A stretch of 64,000 nucleotides of DNA from Acanthacorydalis orientalis. Taxonomy: Eukaryota > Arthropoda > Insecta > Megaloptera > Corydalidae. The first letter of the stretch is position 1, and each line of letters starts with the position of its first letter. Below the pieces are notes generated by a model. It did not search any database, was not told the origin of the DNA, and saw only the letters and a program-made list of their open reading frames with translations. Location of the stretch: contig CM068313.1 of the NCBI GenBank assembly GCA_034766995.1, positions 24,171,012 through 24,235,011 of the forward strand. The letters are read 5' to 3'. A program made the translations under genes and the position numbers. Shown here piece by piece: positions 12,479 through 24,737 of the stretch.

Positions 12479-13042
12479 TTAGATTGGTGAGAAAATAATT
12501 GCGGTTTTTGTTTTCGGAATTATAACCTTAATTTTTTTCACTGAAAGTGAAAGTCATTCATGTTAATATCATTTTAAAATGCATTTTTCGGTCTGTATTT
12601 TGGTAACATTGACTTTGATTTTATTATAAATTTTGCTTTAAATTGAGTTATTGTATAAGAGATGAAAAAGAAAGAAATAAGAGCATTTTTTCTATTAGTT
12701 CAAAACGAGTAAATCAGCAGAAATTGCTTCTATACTAAACGATGCTTTCGGTATGAGTACTGTTGAGAAACGTACGGTACAATAGTAGTTCTAAAAAACC
12801 CATTATAAGGACGAGATCCATGAAGATGAAAAAGGTCGCGGGCGTCCTTGTTCAGTTCGACGACCAGCTGAAGACGGTATATCAATCAGAACCACGCACA
12901 ACAATTCTAGAACTTATACAAAACTTAGGCGTTGGTCATCCACCAGTTCTAAACCACCAAAAACAGCTAGGAAAGTCAAAAAAGCTTAACATGTATATGA
13001 ATTTGAAAATCATAAACCGTAATTATTTTTTTACCAACCTAA
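12479..13042 (+). mobile_element. Internally deleted mariner, copy 2, with both terminal inverted repeats
   Basis: 564 bp from TTAGATTGGTGAGAAAATAA to an inverted copy ending CCAACCTAA. The two termini agree over about 28 bp (TTAGRTTGGTRARAAAATAATTRCGG). A TA precedes the left end; the matching TA on the right has been lost. The interior encodes only the transposase N-terminal half (KKKEIRAFF near 12664, LKTVYQSEPRTTILELIQNLG, GKSKKLNMY) with shifts and stops, then jumps straight to the right terminus. The catalytic core is deleted, so this is a non-autonomous, MITE-sized derivative that only a related transposase could have moved. Confidence 0.9.
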
Positions 13043-13140
13043 AATTATTGTTTTCATTTACATCAACAGCATATACATTTAATGAAGAAAATCAAATCGT
13101 CGGTAGTTAAATAGTTTGGTGTAATTAAATTTGATTTCAA

Positions 13141-13183
<43 letters not shown>

Positions 13184-13316
13184 TACATATATTTAAATGT
13201 TTGAAACAATTTTTAATAATACTTTTGAACTCTCTATTGTCTTCAGAATTTCAAATTTTGTTCATTAACAAATTATGTTATGAACAAATAGTAACAAATT
13301 CTCTAGAATTGGACTA

Positions 13317-13367
<51 letters not shown>

Positions 13368-13854
13368 GTATACATATACATACGCACACACATAATTGTA
13401 CGTATGTGTATATACGAAAATTAATAAAAAATTACAAATAAAAAACGTATAGAATTACGCACATTAGACATCAAAGTGAATGCATAAGCCAACAAACACA
13501 TTGAAATCAAAGAAATAAAGTACTGTTAATATTTAACATCCAGCATTAAAGTCAACACTTGTATTATATCGAATACTGCGTTTCGCCCTATTTTAGATTT
13601 TCCATAAACCGCTCCCTGCCTCCCGTTTTCCCGTTAACACTACTTGAGCACGATCACAAGTGCAAGCAGATTTTCAAGTAGCCCGTGGTCTATTCTAAAG
13701 ACAGATGAGACCTCTTGAAAATTCTTCGATGTTGAAAGAACAGGAGCGTCATTCAGAGATATTCAAAAATATCAAATATCGTCTCTCAATAGTTTCAAGA
13801 TTGTAATTTTTGTCCATGGCTATAAATTTAATAATATTTTCATACAATGTTTCC

Positions 13855-13856
13855 TC

Positions 13857-13935
<79 letters not shown>
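13855..13935. repeat. Compound (CT)n(AT)n microsatellite
   Basis: About ten CT units pass directly into about 28 AT units. Confidence 0.95.
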
Positions 13936-13941
<6 letters not shown>

Positions 13942-14467
13942 TTTGTTTTCTGTACTTTCTTCGTTTTTATCCCAAAGAAGGTACATTTTCTTCAACTTCA
14001 GTTAATTCACTATACTGTTAAATTGAGAAATTTAAGCAACCACTGATATTAAAAGAATAGTTTTCATAACATAAAATAAAAGTGAATTGTTTTTTATGAT
14101 AAAAAATTCAGACAAAAATTGGTTAACATTCCACTTTCATCTAAAAATTAAATAAAATTATATAGATATCATTTACTGTCATTATTACTAGAAAAAGTTA
14201 TAGATACAAAAAGAAAAGGCACTTTATGATAATTATATGTTATATTTCAGAAGTACTAGTTTGTTTAGAATATAACAAAGACGATAAATTTAAAGGATTT
14301 TTTTGAGAAAAAAATAGCTTGTTGAAAAATTTCCTATTAAGGAAATAAAAAATATCGTATACAGAAAAATTTTCAAAAAAACAACAATGATTTGAAATGA
14401 TTTTAAACTGATTATTAAAATCTGATATTACACTTTCAAAACATAATCACTATAAAAATACTACTAT

Positions 14468-14473
<6 letters not shown>

Positions 14474-14521
<48 letters not shown>
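14474..14521. repeat. (AT)n microsatellite
   Basis: About 48 bp of AT dinucleotides. Confidence 0.93.
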
Positions 14522-14524
<3 letters not shown>

Positions 14525-14695
14525 TCAATTTAACATAGTAGTCAAAATTTAAAAACAATAACGACTTAGGAAATGAACATATAATAATTAATAAAGAAAT
14601 ACCAACATTCGTGATAATAACATTCTAAAAATCAAGTCGAAATATATTTTTCCCACAACTTACGAAAATTAACAAGTAATTATAATGAGCATACA

Positions 14696-14696
14696 A

Positions 14697-14747
<51 letters not shown>
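14696..14747. repeat. Compound (AT)n(GT)n microsatellite
   Basis: AT units followed by about 14 GT units (a Z-DNA-prone alternating purine-pyrimidine run). Confidence 0.95.
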
Positions 14748-14748
<1 letters not shown>

Positions 14749-15131
14749 ATGTGCATATGAGAAAGTATATTTTGAAATATTACATTACTATAACTCTAAA
14801 AAATGTAAATATTCATACATTTATTAATATTATTTCTATTTTATTCACAATTATACATTTATAAAAATCTTATACTGCTATAAATAAAACGTCAATGTAT
14901 TAAAACATTTTTACATCTTTTCATCACATATGAATAAATTTTTGTTATGCTAAAAACTAAAAAAATGACATCATTATAACTGGATAAGATACAATAACAG
15001 AAAAAATGTCAACTCTTGTCTATTAAGTAAAGCAGAATGGATCGTTGATATGAATACAAATAAGTATCGTATTGTCATGTTTCTACTTTCGTAGAGATTG
15101 TTATATAGAAATTGGCATGTTTCACAAGTGT

Positions 15132-15133
<2 letters not shown>

Positions 15134-15216
<83 letters not shown>

Positions 15217-15243
15217 GTATATATATATATATATATATATATA
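15134..15243. repeat. (AT)n with internal (ATGT)n, 110 bp
   Basis: About 70 bp of AT, then GTAT tetramers, then AT again. Confidence 0.95.
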
Positions 15244-15830
15244 AGATAAACATATGCTTAAAATCACAAAAAGTAAACAGTGAAAAAGAATCATTAATGA
15301 TTAATTTTAAACAGACATTTGTTCACCAATACCTAATAAAATATAAAATATTTTAAAATTGATTTCATTATAAAAAATGTCTTTTTATGGTATATAACTT
15401 AACATAGATTCAGTGAAAAAGTCAAGATCATTAAAAATTAAATTAAGAACAATCCCCATTATAAATAATACTATTACCTATTATAACAGTACGAGTTTAA
15501 ATTCAATGTGGAAAAAAACAACAATTTGTTTATAACGGTCCTGAGGTAATCATTCGTGCAATTCTCTCGTCGCAATGCAGCCTGTATCGAAATCATTGCA
15601 AGAACAAAGTGACAACTATTAAGAACTCCTTTGAGATATACAAGAAAGCTGTGCTAGTCAGAACAGTATTAGGTTTTTTATTTGAAGCTGATTATATGAA
15701 AACTTTTTTATACTGCTTTTTATTTTAATAAACTATACAAATAATTTTTTATAAACAATTTAATTATAAAATGTATTCTGTTACTTAATCAATTTCTAAT
15801 TATATGTATATGTATGTAAAAAATTACTTA

Positions 15831-15874
<44 letters not shown>

Positions 15875-16382
15875 CGAAACTGTTTCTATATATAATATAT
15901 TTTTTTTTTTCGAAGAGTACATAAACATTAAAAAATCTCTACAATATTTATATAATTACTGTATGTCTTATTCAGTAACTATAAATTATTCAAATAATTA
16001 TATTACAAATATATTCATATAAGATTACAGGTTTAAGAAACTTCTTTGAAAATCTAAGATCTGGTTCTACGTTAAGATGTAATTGTACATGTAAAACGGG
16101 ATTATCGAATAACTGAATGGAAAAAAACATTGTTATTAACTGAGCAGGAAAAATCATTCAGTATTCAGAAATAAAACATTTTTATATTCTGGAACACTAG
16201 TTTACCTACAAAAAAGAATAAATGTAATATTTGATGATTTTAAATATAACAGAGTATATGTGAAAATTTAATTTAAAAACTAAATCTAATCATTTCATTT
16301 AATAGTAATTTCCCAATTTAATATTATTCCTCTTAGCGACACTATATAAAGTATAACTAAAATATATTTCTAATTTATTATG

Positions 16383-17160
16383 GTTCTATCTGAACCATTT
16401 AAAACAAATCGGCAAGGTAAAGAAGCTGGACAGATGGGTTGTACACGAATTGAACGATATCCAGAAGAGAAATCATCTCGAAGCTTGCCTTTCTTTGCTA
16501 TCATATCATAAAGGCGAACCATTTCTACACCGTATTGTTAGGTGTGATTAAAAATGAATTCTTTTTGACAATCGCAAACCTTCAGCACAATGGTTGGAGA
16601 AGGATGAAGCGCCGAAACACAGTCCGAAACTGAATATTCATCAAAAAAAGCTAATAGTGTCGGTTTGATGATCCAGCGCTGGTATTATCCATTACAGCTT
16701 TATGAAACATGGTCAATCGATTACAGTGAATGTCTACTGCAACCAACTGGACGAAATGTTGAGAATGCGTGTGATTAAGAAACCGAGATTGGTCAATAGA
16801 GACCGGACAATCCTCTTGCGAGACAACGTTCGACCACATGTCGCAGAAACAACGCTGCTCGAACTACAAAAGCTGGACTTGTAAACTCTCTGTCATCCAC
16901 CGTATTCGTCCGGCGTTGTACCAACGGACTACCACTTCTTCCGGGCTTGGACCATTTCTAGCAAGAAAAAAGATTCGATTCTCAACAAGCAGTGGAAAAC
17001 GCCTTTCTCGATTTCATCGCCACTCACTCTCCAGGCTTCTTCACTGCTGGCATAACTGTGTCAATAGTTTAGGCGCATATTTTGATTAATTGTACTGCTT
17101 CTTGTTTGAAATATAATAAACTAAACTTTTGATTCGAAATCAGACATTTCATATTTAATG
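16383..17160 (+). mobile_element. 5'-truncated mariner, copy 3 (different subfamily)
   Basis: Plus-strand translation begins at the linker HLKQIGKVKKLDRWVVHEL and covers the rest of a mariner transposase: RIVRCDEKW-like and QWLEKDEAPKHSPKLN segments, MKHGQSITVNVYCNQLDEML (from 16702), RDRTILLRDNVRPHVAE with the second catalytic Asp, HPPYSP, and a C-terminus ending GAYFD before a TAA at 17087-17089. Shifts between 16560 and 16990 and an in-frame stop after LQKLDL break the gene. The N-terminal DNA-binding part and left terminus are absent. The wording differs from copies 1 and 2, so it came from a separate invasion. The right end probably lies near 17160, just before an (AT)n array. Confidence 0.87.
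16702..16884 (+). pseudogene. mariner transposase catalytic-core fragment
   Basis: 60-residue open piece with GQSITVNVYCNQLDEM and RDNVRPHVAETTLLELQ, typical of mariner transposases. A premature stop follows. Confidence 0.85.
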
Positions 17161-17162
17161 AC

Positions 17163-17227
<65 letters not shown>
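17163..17227. repeat. (AT)n microsatellite
   Basis: About 65 bp of AT dinucleotides abutting the 3' side of mariner copy 3. Confidence 0.95.
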
Positions 17228-17232
<5 letters not shown>

Positions 17233-17406
17233 TAATAATCTTTTCCTCTTACTTGATATTACTATATCGTATGTTCTTAAATAAAAATAATTTTATATTT
17301 TCTAACCGCAGTACAGAATCCACTAAACGTCTACTTATCTAAAAACGTAACGCTCATCATATTTCGACAATGTAATTATAGCGCTATTCAGAGTACGCTC
17401 CTACAA

Positions 17407-17445
17407 GTACGTCAGACTGCTTTATCTACTTATCATCTGACGTAC
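17407..17445. repeat. 10-bp perfect inverted repeat (hairpin)
   Basis: GTACGTCAGA at 17407-17416 and its exact complement TCTGACGTAC at 17436-17445, separated by 19 bp. It lies in a locally less AT-rich patch (17290-17480). It could be a cruciform or a paired binding site; no function is evident. Confidence 0.7.
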
Positions 17446-18299
17446 ACTTTTTGAAGTTTTACGATTCCTGTTAAGTTTTCACGATTCTTTTTTATTGAAA
17501 ATTTACAGTAAATCAATAAAGTATAATAGTTTTTTTTCGTCTTCTTTATCGCATTACATTACTTACTCAAAAGTAAAGTAATTATACGATTTATTTAAGA
17601 ATTTTTACCCTAAAAATTCAATAATGGTATTAGTATTTCATTTGAAATGCAATTAATATTTTTCTGCAATTTTGGGAAAAATTAACAATTTCATTAATCA
17701 TATAAAATAAATATTAATTGTAGATAAATACACAATAAACTTTCATGATGTTTTACTTAACAAATAAAATTTACAAAAGAAGACATAAACTAAGAAAATC
17801 ATAAATTCAGTTATTATGTATTTTTTTTATAAAATTATAAGTATTATCGCTTTTATAAATTATTTTCCGAAACGTTTATAAATGTTTTAAACTTAAACGC
17901 AAATATATACATAATGTATATTTCTCAACTGATATCAGGAACATTCCAAAAAAACAATATCAAATAAGAAAAGTCAAGAGTTGGTATAAAATATATTTTT
18001 GTATTTTTATTTATATAATTAAAATTCTATATAAAGCGTTTTATCAACAAGCTAGAAATTCATAAAAAGGTGTATGAAAGTATTATATATATTTCATTTT
18101 TTAAATTTTATTAAACTTATAAATTAAGAACATGCTGAAAACGGAATATATATATAGAGAGAGAGAGAGAGATAAAGATAGAGAGAGATAGAATTATTAA
18201 GTTGTAAAACTAATTTTTAAAAAATATAGAATTTGAAAAAATAGTATAAATCAAGCAAAATTCGAATTTCTTTCTTTCAAAAATTATTATTGTTACTCC

Positions 18300-18495
18300 A
18301 TAGACCACATTTTTTTCTGTGCATTGCTTCTGATATTGATGGTATCACCCATAGATAAAGTATCTCAATCAGTTCAAATCATGTATCACCAATGAAGTGA
18401 GTATAAGCAACAATTAAAAATAATCAATAATCAGTCATCTATTGAACATTTTTGCTTATATTTTTTTTATTTTATGGGATAAATGAAAAATTAAT
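18300..18495 (-). repeat. Foldback-repeat family, partial copy
   Basis: Read on the minus strand it shows TTTTTCATTTATCCCATAAA, then ATGTTCAATAGATGA, then TTTTTAATTGTTGCTTATAC and TTCATTGGTGATAC. This order is shared with the copies at about 47775-48093 and 61565-61690. A weak inverted second arm (GTGCATTGCTTCTGATATTG...GGTATCACC) faces it around 18360. Confidence 0.6.
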
Positions 18496-18633
18496 TTTAG
18501 AAAGTAAATTTATTCAGTGCCACAACTGTATTGTGATAAGGTCATATTTTCAGTCATATATTTATCATTGTAAATCTTTTTGCAGCATAACTGAAGAAAC
18601 ACAGATGTTATTCCTGTGTGTGAGTGTACAAGT

Positions 18634-18768
<135 letters not shown>

Positions 18769-18936
18769 CAGCCTTCCTGTTTAAGAATTATATAAGTTTA
18801 TTTTATATCCAATAATAATTCAAATATATGGGTTGGTGGAAATCAACTATAGTAAAACATATTCAACATTTTATTTGTACATTAATTATTTCTAGACTGT
18901 TTATTTCTCTCCTAATTATATAATACCAAAAAATGA

Positions 18937-18991
<55 letters not shown>

Positions 18992-19526
18992 TAAAAAAAA
19001 ATACAGCCTATAAAATAATAAAAAACAATTCTTCACATTAAGAAAGAATTACAGTTTAGTATATGACAAAAGCAAAACCAGAACCCAAAGGGGTAGTAGG
19101 TAGAGGTAGATCTTTATCCTGATTATTAAAAATTTTTGATTTCATTTAATACTAAATTTACAGTTAGGACAAATCTATAAAGCAAACAAGTTATTTTTTC
19201 TTCACAAATGAACTTTTACTCTTCACATACTAGAAGAAATTTTTTATCAAAATATTTCATCATTAATCTTTTTTATATGCATGTGTATGCATGCATGTAT
19301 GTATGTATATGTGTGTATGTTTATATATACAATAAAATTAAATATAAATAATCACATAATTTATGTTTATAATACCTACTATAAATAAGACACAAAATAG
19401 CACAGTTAAATTCTAATTATATATTCACATTAAAACACAATTGTTTGCAAAAATACAAAAAATGTTTGTATACATAATAAAAATATTAAATATTTTGGCA
19501 CATATCTAAGGTATATAAAATACGAC

Positions 19527-21229
19527 CTACATTACAAAATCATCGCTTAAAGCATCACAAGCAGGAACTTCAGCATAAGCCACCCAAAAAACTAGCGAAT
19601 AAGGGGGCATAATATGAACTTGATTAATATCAGTTAATCTTGGTTGAAATGAAGGTAAAGAACCATCTTGATTTAATGACAACCGTGCCCCATTTAAAAG
19701 GACAGTCCTGAAAAAATCTCATAAATTATGTTTGTACGTGTGTATATATATATATATATAAATCGAGAATTTTAACCTAGACTGCAATCCAGTTTCTCCA
19801 GTAAGAACATACTCAGACAATAAAAGTGCATCACTTTTTACATAATCAGGAGATTTTAATCCTTGTAACCGAACTCTTGCTTGTTCTGCTTGCATATTTA
19901 TACCAAAAACTAAACAAAAAATTATTAATTTCAAATGAAAACAATATTTTTAAATTTTATATACCTGTAACAGCTGATAATTTTTCAGAGTGTTCGCATA
20001 CAGCAGAACAGTGACAATATAAACGTACTTTTTCAATACTTGCGCTGTTACAAAATACAACACCACGTCCAACAAATTTTTTATATAATATACTAATCCA
20101 CCAATCCTAAAATATAATTTTAGTAGTAATCAATTTTTGTATTAGCATTTAGCAGTGCCTTTTAATTCACTTTAAAAACAAAATTCAGACAATAAAAAAA
20201 TCAATCATAATGCAAATTTAAACACAACAAAAAACATTATAGATAATAATTATTTTTTTTAGTAATTAAACTTTAAAATACAACTATGTTTTTAGTTGCA
20301 ACATTAATAAGTGAATATAATATATAATTCCATACTGGATTTGGATCATAAGTTGAATTAATCAAGGCATAATGTCCTCCAAATATTGACTGACGTATTA
20401 TTGTATCTAATCCTTTACGAGCAGCAATACCAAGTTTATCTAACCATAAAAATGTTCCCACAAAAGTATCTGAAAGATTTGGAGCACCGCCACCATATGC
20501 AGAGCTAGTTTCACCTTGAACAATAAATTATTGTTAATAAATGTACAAATTTATATATTTACTATTTAACTATACCTAACCAAATTGGTACACCAGGAGA
20601 CCCCACTTGATTAACGATATTATTGATTGTATCCACTTGAGTTTCAAATAATTTCAATGTGACCGGATCAACAAACTGATCGATTGTAGCTTCACGGCCA
20701 TTCAAATAATACCTGAAAAAATAATTTATTATATACGTACACAAAAAATGTAAACTCACACGTACTGATGCCATGTAACAGCATTAATGACATTTTTGGA
20801 TTTTGAAATAAACTCTTTTAAATATATTACACTCGCTTTACGACTTGGAATTGGTCGTGTTGTGTCTGGACCAATCAGAAGAGATCTTTTATAGCGAGGA
20901 TATTTATTTAACAGCTTTCGTAGAATAGAAAAATCTTTAGCCAACTGAGTAGCATTTACTGTATAGTCAAAAACATGTTTAAATGCATTTGGTTCTGAAA
21001 AATGTCAAATTTATTGAATAATGTTTTTATTTTTAACATTTACAAAATTTACCGTTTCCGAGTTGCCAATTTATATGAAAAAAGTGATCGTTTGAAAAAG
21101 ATATAAGAGCTTCAGCATTCTTAATATTCCAACTTCCATTATTATTTCTAAGCAAAGCATTAATATCAAAAATCATTTTCATTTTCGTATCTTTTGTAAA
21201 TTCATTTAACTTAGACCACTGTAATCCTA

Positions 21230-21268
<39 letters not shown>

Positions 21269-21947
21269 ATATATATTATGTATATATTTTATTTAATTAT
21301 CACATTCAATAAACTACTGGTTTAAATTTACAAATAGACTTACCAGTCATTGTAAAGTTTGGAAGTTGTGTATAACACTTATTATGATCATAAACACATT
21401 CACCACCATCTAAATACTGATAATAATCATTCATAAATATGTTATTATCTACAATATCTTGTTCATTTTCTGAAAAAATTAATCTGTCTGCCATTGTTCC
21501 TCCTATTCGAAAATACGAAGGACTTAGTAACTTCACCAAATTTCTAAGTTTTGCATTACTAAAAATAAAATATTTTAATATTACACTGTTTATTTTATTA
21601 TTTTACTATTACCTAGTATTAAATCTTTTTAAACCATCAGCTATCATTGCAGTATCTAAAGCAATGCTTAAAAAATAAGGCCCAGTAATGTGAAGCAATG
21701 GTTTTTCTACATCAATTAATATAATATTTGTTATATAATTTGAAGTCTGTAATGTTAAACTCCATATTGATAACAGAAAAATAAAAATACAAATGCCTGT
21801 TGCAGTGGCACTACATGCATTTCTACGTGTTGAGCCTAAAACAAAGAGGTATTCATTTAAAACCATTACCATTATTGTTTATTATTAAAAATACATGCAA
21901 ATACAATTAGATATTTAATTTATACTGTGCTTGTGAATGTGTGTGTA

Positions 21948-22001
<54 letters not shown>

Positions 22002-22256
22002 TACAAAAACATTAAATAACAATGAATTCTATTACTTAAATATATTGTTCTATTTTCAAAAATAATAAAAACAAAATTTGAAAAATGATACAGTTCAAAT
22101 AAATCAGAACTTTTAAAAAATAGAAATAATTAATGTATATAATTATAAATCTTAAAAATATTCATGTACACAATTTTAACGATTTTTTGAAAATTACTTA
22201 CATGGATGAACACAATTTTCGGACGGATGTCTTTCAACATACGTTGTTAATGCCAT
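19527..22256 (-). CDS. HPSE: Heparanase-like endo-beta-glucuronidase (GH79), complete
   Basis: Ten minus-strand exons: 22256-22202, 21835-21613, 21558-21344, 21226-21053, 20994-20760, 20712-20576, 20514-20336, 20106-19965, 19909-19777 and 19707-19527 (TAG). They total 1674 nt, 557 aa, close to vertebrate heparanase. Heparanase cleaves glucuronic acid linkages in heparan sulfate of the extracellular matrix or lysosome. Family motifs in order: SPSYFRIGGTMADRLIF; WQLGNEPN with the acid/base Glu at about 223; TWHQYVYYLNGR; WLGETSSAYGGGAP with the nucleophile Glu at about 348; and SIFGGHYALI. Both catalytic residues are present. The N-terminus has basic residues before one hydrophobic stretch (GICIFIFLLSIWSLTL, about 30-46), suggesting an uncleaved signal anchor or late signal peptide. 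Exon 1 (MALTTYVERHPSENCVHP) is chosen because a consensus donor (GTAAGT) and phase fit exon 2; it is the least certain part. The gene is head-to-head with the zinc-finger gene at 22743. Confidence 0.95.
21949..21999. repeat. (AT)n microsatellite in heparanase intron 1
   Basis: AT dinucleotides running into an (AC)n end, within the first intron (21836-22201). Confidence 0.93.
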
Positions 22257-22742
22257 TATATTTTTTTCATTTTAAAACATTTGCTCATCCTTTAATAACC
22301 TGCATTCAGCATATTTCCAAATTAATAATAATTTACACAACTTTACTAATAACATTTCAAAAACCTTACACTATGTTACTATCTCTAAACAACAATCAGC
22401 TGTTTGTCATTACATACACCATAGGCGCATCTTTGTAAATAATGTATAAAATACACAAAATTAATGTTTGCACAGAACATTACATTTAAGTTATTAAAAA
22501 AGTTATACTATCATAAAAATAATATTTTTTTATTTATACTTTTAATTATTTCTCAATTAATCTAATTCAAATGAACGTTGTATTCATTTCTGAAAACCAA
22601 CCCCACCACTGGCGGCAGTAAAATAGGTACTAATAACACAGAGTCTTTATCTATTTAGCATAGATAACACAAAAACCAATGGTTTTAGTAGTAAAAAGAC
22701 AGCGCAGTTGCAATGAAATAAATAAAAAAAAATAAGAAAATA
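22257..22742. promoter_or_regulatory. Bidirectional promoter between heparanase (-) and ZAD zinc-finger gene (+)
   Basis: Only 486 bp separate the two divergent start codons, so both promoters and 5' UTRs must fit here or overlap. The centre holds GC-richer motifs (aaccaaccccaccactggcggcag at about 22597-22620) amid AT-rich sequence. No TATA box is evident. Shared regulation is inference from arrangement. Confidence 0.55.
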
Positions 22743-24384
22743 ATGGAAAATGACAAACGTATCATAAAATTCGATCAAATATGTAGGATTTGTTTATGTG
22801 AAAAATACGATATGAAACATATCTTCATAAATTCCGATAAAAATGTTATTTTTTCATTACAACACAAATTCGAATCTTGTTCAACATTGCAGGTTTGTAA
22901 AATTATTCTGAAACATACAAATTTGACTCTTAAATCTAAATATTTAAAAAATATCAAATCTAATTTTATTAGATTTCTGAAGGAGATGGTATGCCCACAC
23001 AAATTTGTTTCTCATGTGTGGAAAAAATGGAACAAGCATTTGAATTTAAACAACAATGTCAAAAATCAGAGAGTATTTTACGAGAGCTCTTATCATTACA
23101 AATAACGACAAAAAGTGAATTAATATCAACAAACATTTATATACAATGTGATAAAATATGTGAAAATAATACTCAAGAACATAATATTGCTTTGAAAAAT
23201 TCAAATGATTTAATGACTGATTCAAACTATAATTCAGAAGATACATCAGATCAGTTTAAATGTCATTTATGCTACAATACATTCACATCAAATGTAGCTT
23301 TAGCAGAACATTCAATAATGCATAATAATTCAAAAACATATAAATGTGATAGGTGTACAAAACATTTTACAAAATTAAATTATTTGCAAAAACATAAACT
23401 TTCACACAATTTAAAAACAACCAATATATGTAACATTTGCTCTAAGTCATTCAAAACACTAAAAACATTTGCTGTAAGTATTATAAATTGAGTGAATTTT
23501 TTATGTATATCAATTGATTTATAAAATTTCTATATTCTCTTTAGAAGCATGTATGTAAATATAGCATTAAAACAAAAAGTAATATTGAAAATACTTCAAC
23601 TGAAAAACGTTTTAAATGTTCAGAATGTGATAAATCATATACTAGTCCAGCAAATTTAACAATTCATAGCTATTGGCACACGGGTGAACGACCATATAAA
23701 TGCGAACATTGTAATCGAGGGTTTACAAAATCAGCTGCTCTCGCTTCTCATCTCACTTTACATACTGGTCAACGATCTCATCGCTGTAGTGAATGCGGGC
23801 GAGGTTTTACGTCTGCTACGATTTTAAATCAACATAGAAGAACGCATACTGGTAATATTCAATATAAATTAATATCTTAAAAATACCTAGTGGTATATAC
23901 TAACACTTTTAAATTGACTCGATTTTTAATTTAAAACACAATTCTTTTCTCAGGTGAAAAACCTTATAAATGCACAATTTGTGAACATAGATTCAATGCA
24001 TCTGGTGATTTGCGTGTACACATGCGTTCACATACCGGTGAAAAACCATACCTGTGTCAAGTATGTGGGCGTGCATTTTCACGCACTACACATCTTAATA
24101 CGCATACTAGAATTCATACAGGTGAAAGACCTTACACGTGTGTAGAATGTGGTCGTAGTTTTGCCCAATCTGGCGATTTAAGAGCTCATACACGAACACA
24201 TACAGGCGAACGTCCTTATGTTTGTTCGACTTGTGGAAAACGATTTGTACAAAGTAGCGGATTAGCATCTCATATGGCAACTCATTCTGGAGTTAAAACT
24301 CATTTCTGTAAGATTTGTAATCGAGCATTTGCTCAGTCGAGTAGTCTTACAAGACATTTCAAGTCTCATATTATTTTCAAATAA
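22743..24384 (+). CDS. ZAD-C2H2 zinc-finger transcription factor, complete
   Basis: Four exons: 22743-22892, 22973-23473, 23545-23851 and 23954-24384 (TAA), 1389 nt, 462 aa. An in-frame TAA lies eight codons upstream of the chosen ATG. The N-terminus is a ZAD (zinc-finger-associated domain): CRIC near residue 14, then, across the first intron, GMPTQICFSC followed by FKQQCQKSESIL. This four-cysteine dimerisation module is specific to arthropod zinc-finger proteins. About eleven C2H2 units follow, starting with FKCHLCYNTF. The third ends FAKHVC, a C2HC variant. The last seven or so are joined by canonical TGEKP/TGERP-type linkers, and the array ends CNRAFAQSSSLTRHFKSH. A nuclear DNA-binding role is expected; target genes are unknown. 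Its 3' end converges on the minus-strand gene ending at 24738, with 353 bp between. Confidence 0.94.
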
Positions 24385-24737
24385 TGTATTACCTAATTTT
24401 TTATTAATGTACAACTTCTTAAGAGATATACCATATTCTTTGTATTCAAAAATATTGATGTAATCAAATATTACTTTTCTATATTATATAATAAAAAATA
24501 CACAAGCAAACATTTATCTACAATTTTATTTTTTTCTATAGTCAATTATAAATAATAAAATTAAATTAAGTATATAAGATACTTATTTTTATATATTTAT
24601 AACATATAATTAAATTTTCCTATTGAGTAATAAATAATAAGATAAATTATTTCTTTAAATTGCGATAAAGTATTTTATTGTATTAAGTTATTACAAGAAA
24701 ATAAACAGATTTATTTAAATAAAAATTTTCAAAAAGA
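24385..24737. terminator. Shared 3' intergenic region of two convergent genes
   Basis: 353 bp between opposing stop codons. AATAAA at 24490-24495 serves the plus strand. TTTATT-type complements close to 24710-24720 could serve the minus strand. The 3' UTRs are probably adjacent or overlapping. Confidence 0.5.

Larger units (their letters stand above)
13043..16382. other. Gene-free, microsatellite-dense stretch
   Basis: Contains at least seven AT-type arrays (near 13145, 13320, 13855, 14474, 14696, 15134 and 15836). Two slightly less AT-rich islands, about 13570-13760 and 15535-15650, have no coding pattern that I recognise. Confidence 0.6.

Noticed and set aside
14974..15356. Open frames of 94-106 codons on both strands
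   Set aside because: Their length comes from a 110-bp (AT)n/(GTAT)n array. The same holds for frames at 9457-9844, 18452-18766, 56375-56698, 60063-60365 and 62526-62759.
21836..21872. ATG at 21872 as the heparanase start
   Set aside because: TTTTAG directly precedes the conserved part, marking a splice acceptor. An in-phase first exon with a GTAAGT donor lies at 22202-22256.
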